Made by a program: the position numbers and the translations under genes. The notes under the pieces were generated by a model. The model saw nothing but the letters and a program-made list of their open reading frames with translations, was not told where the DNA came from and ran no database searches. This document shows positions 53,970-61,886 of a stretch of 64,000 nt of DNA, one piece after another (the stretch's first letter is position 1; each line of letters starts with the position of its first letter). Source of the stretch: Actinokineospora inagensis DSM 44258 (GTDB taxonomy: Bacteria > Actinomycetota > Actinomycetes > Mycobacteriales > Pseudonocardiaceae); contig NZ_AXWW01000013.1 in assembly GCF_000482865.1 (NCBI RefSeq), forward strand, positions 114,790 through 178,789, in the 5' to 3' direction.

Positions 53970-53995
53970 TTACCGGCTCTTGCCGATGTGGGGGA

Positions 53996-54001
53996 ACTAT
54001 A
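53996..54001 (-). promoter_or_regulatory. Likely -10 box of tRNA-Gly
   Basis: TATAGT on the minus strand, 27 nt before the mature tRNA, a near-consensus -10 hexamer in a GC-rich background. No good -35 is evident. Confidence 0.4.
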
Positions 54002-54122
54002 GCTTAGGCTCGCCCAGCGCTGTGCGGGTGGGGGTCTGACTCCCGCCTCCCTACGTGAGAGGGGTGCCGTTGGGCCGGTCGGGTCGCTCTGGGCGGGCTA
54101 GTACGGATGATGGGGTCCTCTT

Positions 54123-54137
54123 AACGTTATTCACGTT
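54123..54137. promoter_or_regulatory. Inverted repeat upstream of the ECF sigma gene
   Basis: AACGT-N5-ACGTT in an AT-rich pocket 76 bp before the start codon; a candidate operator or part of an autoregulated promoter. 53970-54212 is otherwise empty. Confidence 0.35.
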
Positions 54138-54212
54138 TATCGACCGCCGGTCATTCGGGTGTGGCATCTTGTTCTCCACTGTCTCGTCGGCCAGGAGGAG
54201 GTACCGGGCCGG

Positions 54213-55784
54213 ATGACCGGGATTCACCGGCCTGCGGGCGGGCGTCGGGTTGGCGACGACGCGGACGAGGATTTGGTTCTGCTGCGGCGGTTGCGTGCTG
54301 GGGATGACGCCGCGTTCGGGGAGTTGTTCGCGCGGCATTCGGATGCGGTGCGCCGGTTGGCCCTGGGGTTGGTGGCCGATCGGGCCGAGGCCGAGGATTT
54401 GGCCGCCGAGGCGTTTTTCCGGGTTTTGCAGGCGGTTCGCCGGGGTTCCGGGCCGGTGGACAACGTGCGCGGGTACCTGTTGATCGTGACGCGGCGGGTG
54501 GCTTGGGAGTGGAGCGCGCGCAGGCGGGACGTGCCGGTCAGCGATGAGGAGCTCAGCCACCGGGTGGGGGCCGGTCCGGACGACACGGGTGTGTCGACCG
54601 AACGGACGTTGATCACGCGGGCGTTCACGAGTTTGCCGGAGCGTTGGCGGAGTGTGTTGTGGAAGGTGGAGGTCGAGGGGGAGCGGCCCGCTGTTGTCGC
54701 GGGCAATTTCGGCTTGAGTCCGAATGCGACGGCGGCGTTGGCGCGGCGGGCGCGGCAGGGTTTGCGTGCGGCGTACTTGCAGGCGCATTTGACTGTGGAC
54801 CGCGGTTCCACCGGGTGTCGTTCGGTTCTCGAGAAGCTTGGCGCGTACACGGCTGGGAGCATCAAGGGCACGGAGCGGCGTAAGGTGCGCGCGCACTTGG
54901 CCACGTGTTCTTCGTGTACCGCCATGCAGGCCGAGTTGCAGGATGTTTGTTCCGGTCTTCGCGCGCACGCCGCGTTCATCGCGGCGCCGTTGGCGGGGTT
55001 CGCGTTGTGGCAGCAGGTGGGGCTCGCGTCCTCTTCGGTTTCGACGGGCGCCGTTGTCCTGAAGGGCTTGTTGTCCAGCGCGAAGATCCAGGTGACGTTG
55101 GCGGCGACCTCGGCGGCCGCGGTCGGGGTGTTCGGGTTGGCCCTGGTGCCGTGGGGGGCCAGTGGTGACCAGCACGCGTTCGCCGAGTTCGACGGCGCGG
55201 GTCCCACGGAGTTGCTGGTCGTCCCGCAGCCGTCCGACGCGGCCGTGGTGGATCCGGCGCCGTCGGGTTCGGTGACGCCGCCGTCGGTGCCGCGGCGCAC
55301 GTCGGCGCCGACGTCCCAGCCGAGCGCGCCGAAGCAGCCGGAGGTCCGGACCACGCCGCAGGCCCCCGCGGCCCAGCAGACGACGCGGGCGGCCAGCGAG
55401 GTGGTGCGGGTGCCGGTGCAGCAGCAGCGGCAGCAGCCGCCCGCGAACCAGCAGGCGGAGCAGCCGCAGCAGCAGCACCGCCCGGTCGGGCAGCAGCGGT
55501 CGAACAGCCTGGCGCCGCAGCGGGTGCCCACGTTCGACGAGTCGCTGCCGATCGTCTACACCTCGACCACCACCACCTACCAGCACAGTTGGTCGTCGTA
55601 CGACGGGTACGAGGTGATCACCGAGACCACGGTCACCACCAAGGTCAACTCGGCCGGGCAGACGACGGCGGTGACCAAGCAGGCCGAGTACACCCGGCCG
55701 CGCAGGCCGGGGTCGTGGCGGGGCGGGGCCTGGGGTGGCTCCGTGTCGACGCTCACCGTGACGAGTGGTCGCCACCCCCGATAG
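54213..55784 (+). CDS. ECF sigma factor fused to a zinc-finger, membrane segment and extracytoplasmic tail
   Basis: A 523-residue protein; ATG after a strong GGAGGAGG. Residues about 20-180 form an ECF sigma factor: region 2 (LFARHSDAVRRLALGLVADRAEAEDLAAEAFFRVLQA) and region 4 (SLPERWRSVLWKVEVEG, NFGLSPNATAALARRARQGLRAAYL). A zf-HC2-like anti-sigma motif follows (VRAHLATCSSC, the H-x3-C-x2-C ligands), then a hydrophobic segment near residue 290-310. The last 200 residues are Pro/Gln/Ser-rich, ending in a Thr-rich beta-like segment (YTSTTTTYQHSW). Sigma and anti-sigma functions thus seem to sit on one membrane-bound chain. Confidence 0.85.
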   Translation: MTGIHRPAGGRRVGDDADEDLVLLRRLRAGDDAAFGELFARHSDAVRRLALGLVADRAEAEDLAAEAFFRVLQAVRRGSGPVDNVRGYLLIVTRRVAWEWSARRRDVPVSDEELSHRVGAGPDDTGVSTERTLITRAFTSLPERWRSVLWKVEVEGERPAVVAGNFGLSPNATAALARRARQGLRAAYLQAHLTVDRGSTGCRSVLEKLGAYTAGSIKGTERRKVRAHLATCSSCTAMQAELQDVCSGLRAHAAFIAAPLAGFALWQQVGLASSSVSTGAVVLKGLLSSAKIQVTLAATSAAAVGVFGLALVPWGASGDQHAFAEFDGAGPTELLVVPQPSDAAVVDPAPSGSVTPPSVPRRTSAPTSQPSAPKQPEVRTTPQAPAAQQTTRAASEVVRVPVQQQRQQPPANQQAEQPQQQHRPVGQQRSNSLAPQRVPTFDESLPIVYTSTTTTYQHSWSSYDGYEVITETTVTTKVNSAGQTTAVTKQAEYTRPRRPGSWRGGAWGGSVSTLTVTSGRHPR

Positions 55785-55942
55785 TTGATCAACTCGGCTC
55801 GGCGGTGCCACAATCGGCCCGCACTGCTGGTCGGGCATTTCACCCGTTGGTCGCAGCGGGGAGGCGGTAACGTTGTCTCCTGGTGCTGTCAGACCCACGG
55901 TGTGTGCCCTGCGGGGCCGCGCCAGCGGCCGGAGGGCGGGAG

Positions 55943-56380
55943 ATGACGCGTCAGGTCCGCGACGTGAACGGTCGGCTCTGGACCGTGCACGGCAGCCTCG
56001 AGTGGCGTACCCCGGCCACCGAGGACGATTTCGAGCACGACGTGGCGGCGGGCTATGTGCCCGGCGTGGTGATGCTGTCGCTGGTCGTGGTGTTGGTGAT
56101 CGCCCTGGTGGCGTGGATGCCCGCCGACGTGTACGTCCCCATCTGGTTACTCCTGCTGCTCATCCTGGCGATGTTGTTCTTCCCGGCCCGGTGGATCGTG
56201 CGCAGGCCGTGGCGGCTGCTCGCGGAGACCGGCGACGACGGCGAGGGCGAGCCCACCGAGCGGTGGGTCGGCACGATCCGGGGCTACTTCAGCGCGCGCA
56301 ACGAGCTGGCCCGGGTCGCCAAGGAGATCAGCCAGGACACCCAGCCGAGCTACGAGGGCATCCTCAAACCGGTCACCTGA
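55943..56380 (+). CDS. Conserved two-helix membrane protein
   Basis: A 145-residue protein. ATG at 55943 after GGAGGGCGGGAG. It begins MTRQVRDVNGRLWTVHGSLEWRTPATEDDFEHDVAAG, then has two membrane helices (VVMLSLVVVLVIALVAW and VPIWLLLLLILAMLFFPARW) and a cytoplasmic tail (RPWRLLAETGDD, RWVGTIRGYFSARNELARVAKEI). Such proteins are widespread in actinobacteria without a known role. No operon partner is obvious. Confidence 0.8.
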   Translation: MTRQVRDVNGRLWTVHGSLEWRTPATEDDFEHDVAAGYVPGVVMLSLVVVLVIALVAWMPADVYVPIWLLLLLILAMLFFPARWIVRRPWRLLAETGDDGEGEPTERWVGTIRGYFSARNELARVAKEISQDTQPSYEGILKPVT

Positions 56381-56448
56381 GCGCGCACAACCGGTGACGC
56401 CGGGTCGCGGGGCATGACAGCGCGGCCCGGCTCGGCGAGACTGGTCGC

Positions 56449-57312
56449 GTGCCGGAACTCCCCGAGGTCGAGGCCCTGGCCCACCACCTGCGCGAACACG
56501 CCGTCGGGCGCACCGTGGCGCGGGTCGACGTCGCCTCGCTGAGCGTGCTCAAGACCGCCAGCCCGCCGTGGACGGCGCTGCACGGTCGGCCGGTGACGGG
56601 CGCGTCCCGGTACGGCAAGTACCTGGACCTGGACGCCGACGGCCTGCACCTGGTCACGCACCTGGCGCGGGCGGGCTGGCTGCGCTGGGCGGACACGATG
56701 TCGGCCACGCCGCCCAAGCCGGGCAAGGGCCCGCTGGCGCTGCGCGTGCACCTGGGTCCGCCGGGTCAGGGCCCAGGGTTCGACCTGACCGAGGCGGGCA
56801 CCAAGAAGGGCCTGGCCGTGTGGATCGTCGAGGACCCGGCCCAGATCGAGCAGATCGCCACCCTCGGCCCGGACGCCCTCGACCTGACCCGCGACGAGTT
56901 CGGCGCCCTGCTCGGCGCGCGGACCGAGCGGCTGAAAACGATCCTGACCAGCCAGAAGGTCATCGCGGGCATCGGCAACGCCTACTCCGACGAGATCATG
57001 CACGTGGCGAAGCTCTCCCCCTACGCCACACCTGCGCGGCTGCCGGGGGAGTCGGTGGACCGGCTCTACGAGGCGACCCGCACCGTGCTGACCGACGCGG
57101 TGGCCCGGTCGGTCGGCCAGGACGCGGCCCGGTTGAAGGGCGAGAAGCGCTCTGGTCTGCGGGTACACGCGCGTACCGGCCTGCCGTGCCCGGTGTGCGG
57201 GGACACGGTGCGCGAGGTGGCGTTCCACGACAAGTCGTTCCAGTACTGCCCGACCTGCCAGACCGGCGGCAAGCCGCTGGCCGACCGGCGGATGTCCCGG
57301 CTGCTCAAATGA
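56449..57312 (+). CDS. Fpg/Nei family DNA glycosylase
   Basis: A 287-residue bifunctional glycosylase/AP lyase that excises oxidised bases. The N-terminal catalytic Pro-Glu (after Met removal: PELPEVEALAHHL) is intact, as are the H2TH region (LTSQKVIAGIGNAYSDEIMHVAKLSPY) and the C-terminal zinc finger (CPVCGDTV, FQYCPTCQT). The finger ends TGGKPLADRRMSRLLK rather than the usual QR tail of Fpg, so substrate range may be closer to an Nei2-type enzyme. GTG start with a weak ribosome site. Confidence 0.9.
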   Translation: MPELPEVEALAHHLREHAVGRTVARVDVASLSVLKTASPPWTALHGRPVTGASRYGKYLDLDADGLHLVTHLARAGWLRWADTMSATPPKPGKGPLALRVHLGPPGQGPGFDLTEAGTKKGLAVWIVEDPAQIEQIATLGPDALDLTRDEFGALLGARTERLKTILTSQKVIAGIGNAYSDEIMHVAKLSPYATPARLPGESVDRLYEATRTVLTDAVARSVGQDAARLKGEKRSGLRVHARTGLPCPVCGDTVREVAFHDKSFQYCPTCQTGGKPLADRRMSRLLK

Positions 57313-57367
57313 TCAGCCGAGTACCTTGGGGGCGTCCTTGTCACGCCAGTCGGGGGAACGGGAGCAT

Positions 57368-58636
57368 GTGCGGGTGGGCCAGTTCCTGACCGAGCGGGCG
57401 TTCGTCGGTGTCGTCGCCACGCTGATCGTGCTCGGCCTGTTCGTGTTCCTGTGCAGGCCACGCAAGTCCGGGACCGTGCACGACGCGGTGTTGGACACGG
57501 TGCAGCGGTTGTCGAAGGCGGCGCCGGAGCTGCGCAACGGGCTGACCGAGCACGCCGCCGACCAGGCGACCACGCACCTGCGGGAGATGCTCAAGTGCGT
57601 CGCGGTCGGCCTGTCCGACCGGGAGGGCAGGCTGCTGTCCTGGGACGGGTCGGCCAACGAGCACTACGCCGACCTCGAGGAGCTGATCTTCGAGACGGTC
57701 CGCGAGGGGCACCGGGCGCACGTGCAGCACGAGAACCTGCAGTGCCGCAGGCGGGGCAGTTGCCCGATGCGCACCGCGGTGATCGTGCCGCTGCTGGTCG
57801 ACGGGCAGGTCGAGGGCGCGCTGGTGGTCGTCGGCGGGGTGGACAGCAAGCGGATGATCCGCGCCGCCGACGAGGTGGCCCGGTTCCTGACCATCCAGTT
57901 GGAGCTGGCGAAGCTCGACGAGTCGAAGCAGCAGTTGGCGCAGGCGGAGCTGCGGGCGCTGCGGGCGCAGATCTCGCCGCACTTCATCTACAACACGCTG
58001 AACACGATCTCGTCGCTGATCCGCACCGACCCCGAGCAGTCCCGGGAGCTGCTGCAGGACTTCGCGGCGTTCACCCGGTACTCCTTCCGGTCCAACGGGA
58101 TGTACGCGACGCTGGCCGACGAGCTGGGCAACATCGACCGGTACCTGACCATCGAGTGCGCCCGCTACGGCGACCGGCTCAGCGTCCGGCTGCGGATCGC
58201 CCCCGAGGTCCAGGGCGTGGTCGTGCCGTTCCTGGTGCTGCAGCCGCTGGTGGAGAACGCGGTGCGGCACGGCATCGCGAAGAAGCCCGGTGGCGGCACG
58301 GTCAGCGTGTTCGCCCACGACAACGGGCACGAGGCGCTGATCATCGTCGAGGACGACGGCGTCGGCATGGACGCCGACCGGCTGTTCGAGGACCTGCGCG
58401 ACGCGCACAAGTCCGGCTCGCACGTGGGGGTCGGCAACATCAACCACCGGATGCGGCAGACCTTCGGCGAGGAGTACGCGCTGATGGTGGAGACCGCGCC
58501 GGGGGCGGGCATGAAGATCACCCTGCGGGTGCCGAAGTACTTCCCCGGCGTCCGCCCCGACCTGCCCAACTACGGCAACGACGCGGACGACCGCGAGGAG
58601 GCGGAGAGCCCGAACGGGCACCTCCCGCCGCCGTGA
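57368..58636 (+). CDS. LytS-type sensor histidine kinase
   Basis: A 422-residue membrane sensor from GTG at 57368 with GGGAGC upstream. One N-terminal membrane helix (FVGVVATLIVLGLFVFLC), a GAF-like cytoplasmic domain (about 45-180, with CVAVGLSDREGRLLSWDG and a Cys pair in LQCRRRGSCPMRT), then the LytS phosphoacceptor region (LRALRAQISPHFIYNTLNTISSLI) and an HATPase domain (NAVRHGIAKKPGGG, EDDGVGMD, GVGNINHRMRQTFG). The partner regulator lies 2 kb downstream at 60664. The Cys-containing GAF region may sense redox or a metal, which is inference. Confidence 0.92.
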   Translation: MRVGQFLTERAFVGVVATLIVLGLFVFLCRPRKSGTVHDAVLDTVQRLSKAAPELRNGLTEHAADQATTHLREMLKCVAVGLSDREGRLLSWDGSANEHYADLEELIFETVREGHRAHVQHENLQCRRRGSCPMRTAVIVPLLVDGQVEGALVVVGGVDSKRMIRAADEVARFLTIQLELAKLDESKQQLAQAELRALRAQISPHFIYNTLNTISSLIRTDPEQSRELLQDFAAFTRYSFRSNGMYATLADELGNIDRYLTIECARYGDRLSVRLRIAPEVQGVVVPFLVLQPLVENAVRHGIAKKPGGGTVSVFAHDNGHEALIIVEDDGVGMDADRLFEDLRDAHKSGSHVGVGNINHRMRQTFGEEYALMVETAPGAGMKITLRVPKYFPGVRPDLPNYGNDADDREEAESPNGHLPPP

Positions 58637-58685
58637 CCGCCCGTCGAACGCCGTTCTCAGCTGTTCGGACGTAGGGTTGCGCGGT

Positions 58686-59549
58686 ATGAGCGTCACCGAG
58701 AAGCTGGCCAAGCTGCCCCGGATCGGCGACCGCGGCGACCGGGCACCGGTGGTCGCGGTGGTCCGGCTGCACGGGGTGATCACCCCGACGCCGACCCCGA
58801 TCACCCGCGGCGCGATCAACATCAGCACCGTCGAGTCGGCGCTGACCCGCGCCTTCGACCACGACCGGCTGGTGGCCGTCGCGCTGGCGGTGAACTCGCC
58901 CGGTGGCGCGCCGACCCAGTCGGCCCTGGTCACCGAGCGGATCCGCGAGCTGGCGGCGAAGAAGGGCGTGCCGGTCCTGGCGTTCTGCGAGGACGTCGCC
59001 GCCTCCGGTGGCTACCTGCTGGCGTGCGCGGGCGACGAGATCTACGCGCACTCGTCGTCGATGATCGGCTCGATCGGCGTCGTGTCCTCCGGTTTCGGCC
59101 TGGTCGGCCTGATGGAACGCTTCGGCGTCGAACGGCGGCTGCACACGGCCGGCACCCGCAAGGCGCGACTCGACCCGTTCCAGCCGGAGAAGCCCGAAGA
59201 CGTCGACTGGCTCACCGACCACCTCGGTGAACTGCACGAGCAGTTCGCAGGCTGGGTCCGCGACCGCCGCGGCGACCGCCTCCGCGGCGAGGACACCGAC
59301 CTGTTCTCCGGCGAGGTCTGGACCGGCGCCCGCGCGCTCGACCTCGGCCTGGTCGACGGCCTCGGCACCCTCCGCTCGGTCATCGCCGACCGCTTCCCCC
59401 AGGCCGAGATCGCCGTCGCCGAACCCAAGCGGCCGCTGCTGGCCAGGCTCGGTCTCGCGGGCGGCCCCGGTCTGTCCACATCGGACCGCGTGCTGGCCGC
59501 CGTACAGGCGTTGGAGAACCGCGCCACCTGGTCCAGGTTCGGCCTCTAA
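58686..59549 (+). CDS. Signal peptide peptidase-like S49 serine protease
   Basis: A 287-residue S49 (SppA/SohB) peptidase. ATG at 58686. The core motifs are complete: VNSPGGAPTQS, nucleophile Ser in EDVAASGGYLLACAGD, SSMIGSIGVVSSGFG, and the catalytic Lys in AGTRKARLDPF. Unlike E. coli SppA it has only one copy of the domain and no clear membrane anchor, so it may be a cytoplasmic peptidase. It follows the kinase gene by 49 bp on the same strand. Confidence 0.9.
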   Translation: MSVTEKLAKLPRIGDRGDRAPVVAVVRLHGVITPTPTPITRGAINISTVESALTRAFDHDRLVAVALAVNSPGGAPTQSALVTERIRELAAKKGVPVLAFCEDVAASGGYLLACAGDEIYAHSSSMIGSIGVVSSGFGLVGLMERFGVERRLHTAGTRKARLDPFQPEKPEDVDWLTDHLGELHEQFAGWVRDRRGDRLRGEDTDLFSGEVWTGARALDLGLVDGLGTLRSVIADRFPQAEIAVAEPKRPLLARLGLAGGPGLSTSDRVLAAVQALENRATWSRFGL

Positions 59550-59761
59550 CCACTGGCCCGCTTCTTCGGTGTTCGGTTCGGGTCGCGGGGTCCTGGTTCG
59601 GCTGGTAGCTGCGCCGCGCTCTTGGGCCCCGCACCTCGCCCGTCTCCCGTCCAGGGTTCGAGTCGGTCCCCGCCTCCTGGACGTCTTCTGCTGAGGCTCC
59701 GCGGGCCGGCCGCGTGCTCCAGGTCCAGCCTGTGTCCCACCCCCCAGACCTGTCTGGCCCA

Positions 59762-60195
59762 GGTCTCGCTCAAGCGTCACCCGTTCAACGTTGTGCGCGC
59801 CGGGTCACCTGGCTTGGGTCTCGCCCGAGCGTCCCTTGCCCAGCCTTTCGCGCGCCGGACCCCGCCTGCCCGGGTCTCGCCTGAGCGTCCTCTGCCCAAC
59901 TTGTGTGCGCCGGGCCGCCTGGCCGGGTCTTGCCCGAGCGTTTCCTGTCCAACCTCGTGCGCCGGGCCGCCTGGCTGGGTCTCGCCTGAGCGTTCGCTGC
60001 TCAACGTTGTGCGTGCCCGACCGCCTGGCTGGGTCTCGCCCGAGCGTTCCTTGCTCAGCCTTTCGCGCGCCGGACCACCTGGCTAGGTCTCGCCTGAGCG
60101 TTCCCTGTCCAACTTGTGTGTGCTGGGCCGCCTGCCCAGGTTTCGCCCCAGCGTCCCCGGCCCGACCTTGTACGCGCCCCAACCACCTGGCCCAG
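59762..60195. repeat. Eight tandem repeats of about 53 bp
   Basis: GGTCTCGCCTGAGCG-type unit starts lie at 59762, 59817, 59873, 59926, 59978, 60032, 60086 and 60139 (spacing 52-56). Between them run CCAACTTGTG or CAGCCTTTCG, then CGCCGGGCCGCCTGG. Copies are degenerate. Open frames here on both strands only translate the repeat. 59550-59761 holds no gene that I can support. Confidence 0.85.
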
Positions 60196-60256
60196 ACCCG
60201 TTTCGCTCAACCGCATCTCCCCACCGTGCCGGGACCCACACCGCCCGACCCCGGAG

Positions 60257-60380
60257 TTATCCACATCCACCCCCACCATCAACAGCCAACAAGCACGCCT
60301 TTCCCGCCACCACCACCCCCGGTAGACTGGCCTCGGGGACGCCCCCCGGGACAGGGTGGGGGCTGGGGCGCGGTCGGTGG
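60257..60380 (+). repeat. DnaA box plus GGTAGACTGG element, 60 kb copy
   Basis: TTATCCACA at 60257-60265, then 55 nt, then GGTAGACTGG (60321-60330) followed by CCTCGGGGAC, GCCCCCCGGG and ACAGGGTGGGGGC. It is the fifth copy of the element and reads towards the response regulator gene, 280 bp downstream. 60381-60663 has no other clear feature. Confidence 0.7.
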
Positions 60381-60663
60381 GGTCGGGCTGGCAGGCGTGA
60401 GCTGGGGATTTCCGCACTCGGTGCCGCCGGACGTGCCGTAGGAGTGCGACACGTGGCTCGAAACCGCAAACAGCCGTTCCGCTCGGCGGCGCGATCTGAC
60501 CTGCGCGGATCGGCTCTGGTGGGAAGGGTCGCGCCCGGGGGCGATGTCGCTGGGGGGAGTGTTAGTTTGACGCCCTGTCACAATCGTGCGGACTGCTTCA
60601 CCGGTGTCCGGGTCGACCGCCCGTAGACATCTGCCCTGATCGATCGGCAAGATTGCGTTCACC

Positions 60664-61473
60664 GTGAGTACAGCGAACAACAGCCCTGGCCTCGTCGTCC
60701 TCGCCGTTGACGACGAGAAGGCCGGCATGGACGTGCTGGTCGAGCGGCTCAACGGCAACCGGCATGTCCGGCGGGTCATCACGGCCTTCGACGCGACGGA
60801 GGCGTTGCTGCAGTTGGCGGGGGACGACCCGGAGTTGGCGTCCCGCAAGGAGCAGGGGCTGTCGGTGGTGGACGCGGTGTTCGCCGACCTGGACATGCCG
60901 GGGCTCACCGGGATGGAGTTGGCGAAGGTGCTGGCCGGGTTCAAACCGGCGCCGGTGCTGGTGTTCGTCACCGCGCACAGCCACGAGGCGGTGGCGGCGT
61001 TCGAGTTGGGCGCGGTCGACTACCTGTTGAAGCCCGCCGAGCAGCCGCGGCTGGACAAGGCGATGGAGCGGGTGCTGGCCAAGATCCACCAGAACGGCGG
61101 CGGTCCGCAGGCGGCGGTGCCCGAGCAGCGCGACGACGAGGTCATCCCGGTCGAGTTGGCGGGGACCACCAAGCTCGTGTCGCGGGCGTCGGTGCGGTGG
61201 GTGGAGGCGCAGGGCGACTACGCCCGGCTGTACACCTCGGACGGGTCGCACCTGGTCCGGATCCCGCTCGCCCAGTTGGAGGAGCGCTGGGAGAAGGCCG
61301 GGTTCGTGCGCATCCACCGCTCGTACCTGGTGCCGATCTCGCTGATCACCGAGCTGCGGATGGGCGGCTCGGGGTATTCGGTGGTGATCGGCCACGAGGA
61401 GAAGGTGCTGCCGGTCAGCCGCAGGCACACCCGGGAGCTGAAGGACCGCTTGGTCCGCGGCGGCGGCGCGTGA
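60664..61473 (+). CDS. LytTR-type response regulator
   Basis: A 269-residue regulator; GTG start. Receiver domain (10-140): VLAVDDEKAG, phosphoacceptor Asp75 in VFADLDMPGLTG, VTAHSHEAVAAFELGAVDYLLKPAE with the conserved Thr and Lys. The C-terminal LytTR DNA-binding domain (about 165-265) contains VRWVEAQGDYARLYTSDG and FVRIHRSYLVPISLI. It is the natural partner of the LytS-type kinase at 57368 although separated by the S49 gene and a repeat region. It overlaps the next gene by 4 bp (GTGA) and so probably regulates the symporter operon it heads. Confidence 0.92.
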   Translation: MSTANNSPGLVVLAVDDEKAGMDVLVERLNGNRHVRRVITAFDATEALLQLAGDDPELASRKEQGLSVVDAVFADLDMPGLTGMELAKVLAGFKPAPVLVFVTAHSHEAVAAFELGAVDYLLKPAEQPRLDKAMERVLAKIHQNGGGPQAAVPEQRDDEVIPVELAGTTKLVSRASVRWVEAQGDYARLYTSDGSHLVRIPLAQLEERWEKAGFVRIHRSYLVPISLITELRMGGSGYSVVIGHEEKVLPVSRRHTRELKDRLVRGGGA

Positions 61474-61865
61474 ACCGGCCGTACGGTCCCGGCGAGCCGC
61501 CACCGCACCGGCCGCGCCGCAAGAAGGTGATCCTGGCCGATTCGCGGGCCCCGGTCACCGTGCTGCGCACCGTGGTCGAGTTGGAGGAGCAGACGAGCTG
61601 GGCCGAGGAGGTCGTGCGCGCGTTCATCCGCACCCAGTTCCGCGCGTCGCTGCGGTTGGCGTTGTTCGCGGTCGGCGTGTTCGGGGCGCTGCCGTTGGCG
61701 TTCTACCTGTTCCCGGAGTTGAGCGACATCGAGTTGGCCGGGGTGTCGCTGCCGTGGCTGCTGCTCGGGGTGTTGCCGTTCCCCCTGTTGTTCGGCATCG
61801 GGTACTGGTACAACGTGGTGGCCGAGAGCAATGAACGCGACTTCGTGGACATGGTCGAGAAGTAG
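61470..61865 (+). CDS. Small two-helix membrane protein ahead of a symporter (DUF485-like position)
   Basis: A 131-residue protein starting at the GTG of a GTGA overlap. The cytoplasmic N-terminus (VILADSRAPVTVLRTVVELEEQTSWAEEVV) leads to two membrane helices (LRLALFAVGVFGALPLAFYLF and LPWLLLGVLPFPLLFGIGYW) and a short acidic end (NERDFVDMVEK). Small DUF485-type proteins accompany actP/mctC-type symporters, and this one fits by size and place, though sequence similarity is not certain. Confidence 0.8.
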   Translation: MNRPYGPGEPPPHRPRRKKVILADSRAPVTVLRTVVELEEQTSWAEEVVRAFIRTQFRASLRLALFAVGVFGALPLAFYLFPELSDIELAGVSLPWLLLGVLPFPLLFGIGYWYNVVAESNERDFVDMVEK

Positions 61866-61886
61866 CGCTGTCGCGGGTGGGATGAG

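Noticed and set aside
59762..60195. Possible CRISPR array
   Set aside because: The whole 53-bp unit is repeated, with no conserved short repeat separated by unique spacers, and no cas gene is present. The same applies to the arrays at 6.0, 40.7 and 63.8 kb.
59622..60441. Several open frames with repeating PERSLLN or PGWVSPE-like peptides
   Set aside because: They only translate the 53-bp tandem repeat, lack ribosome sites and exist on both strands.
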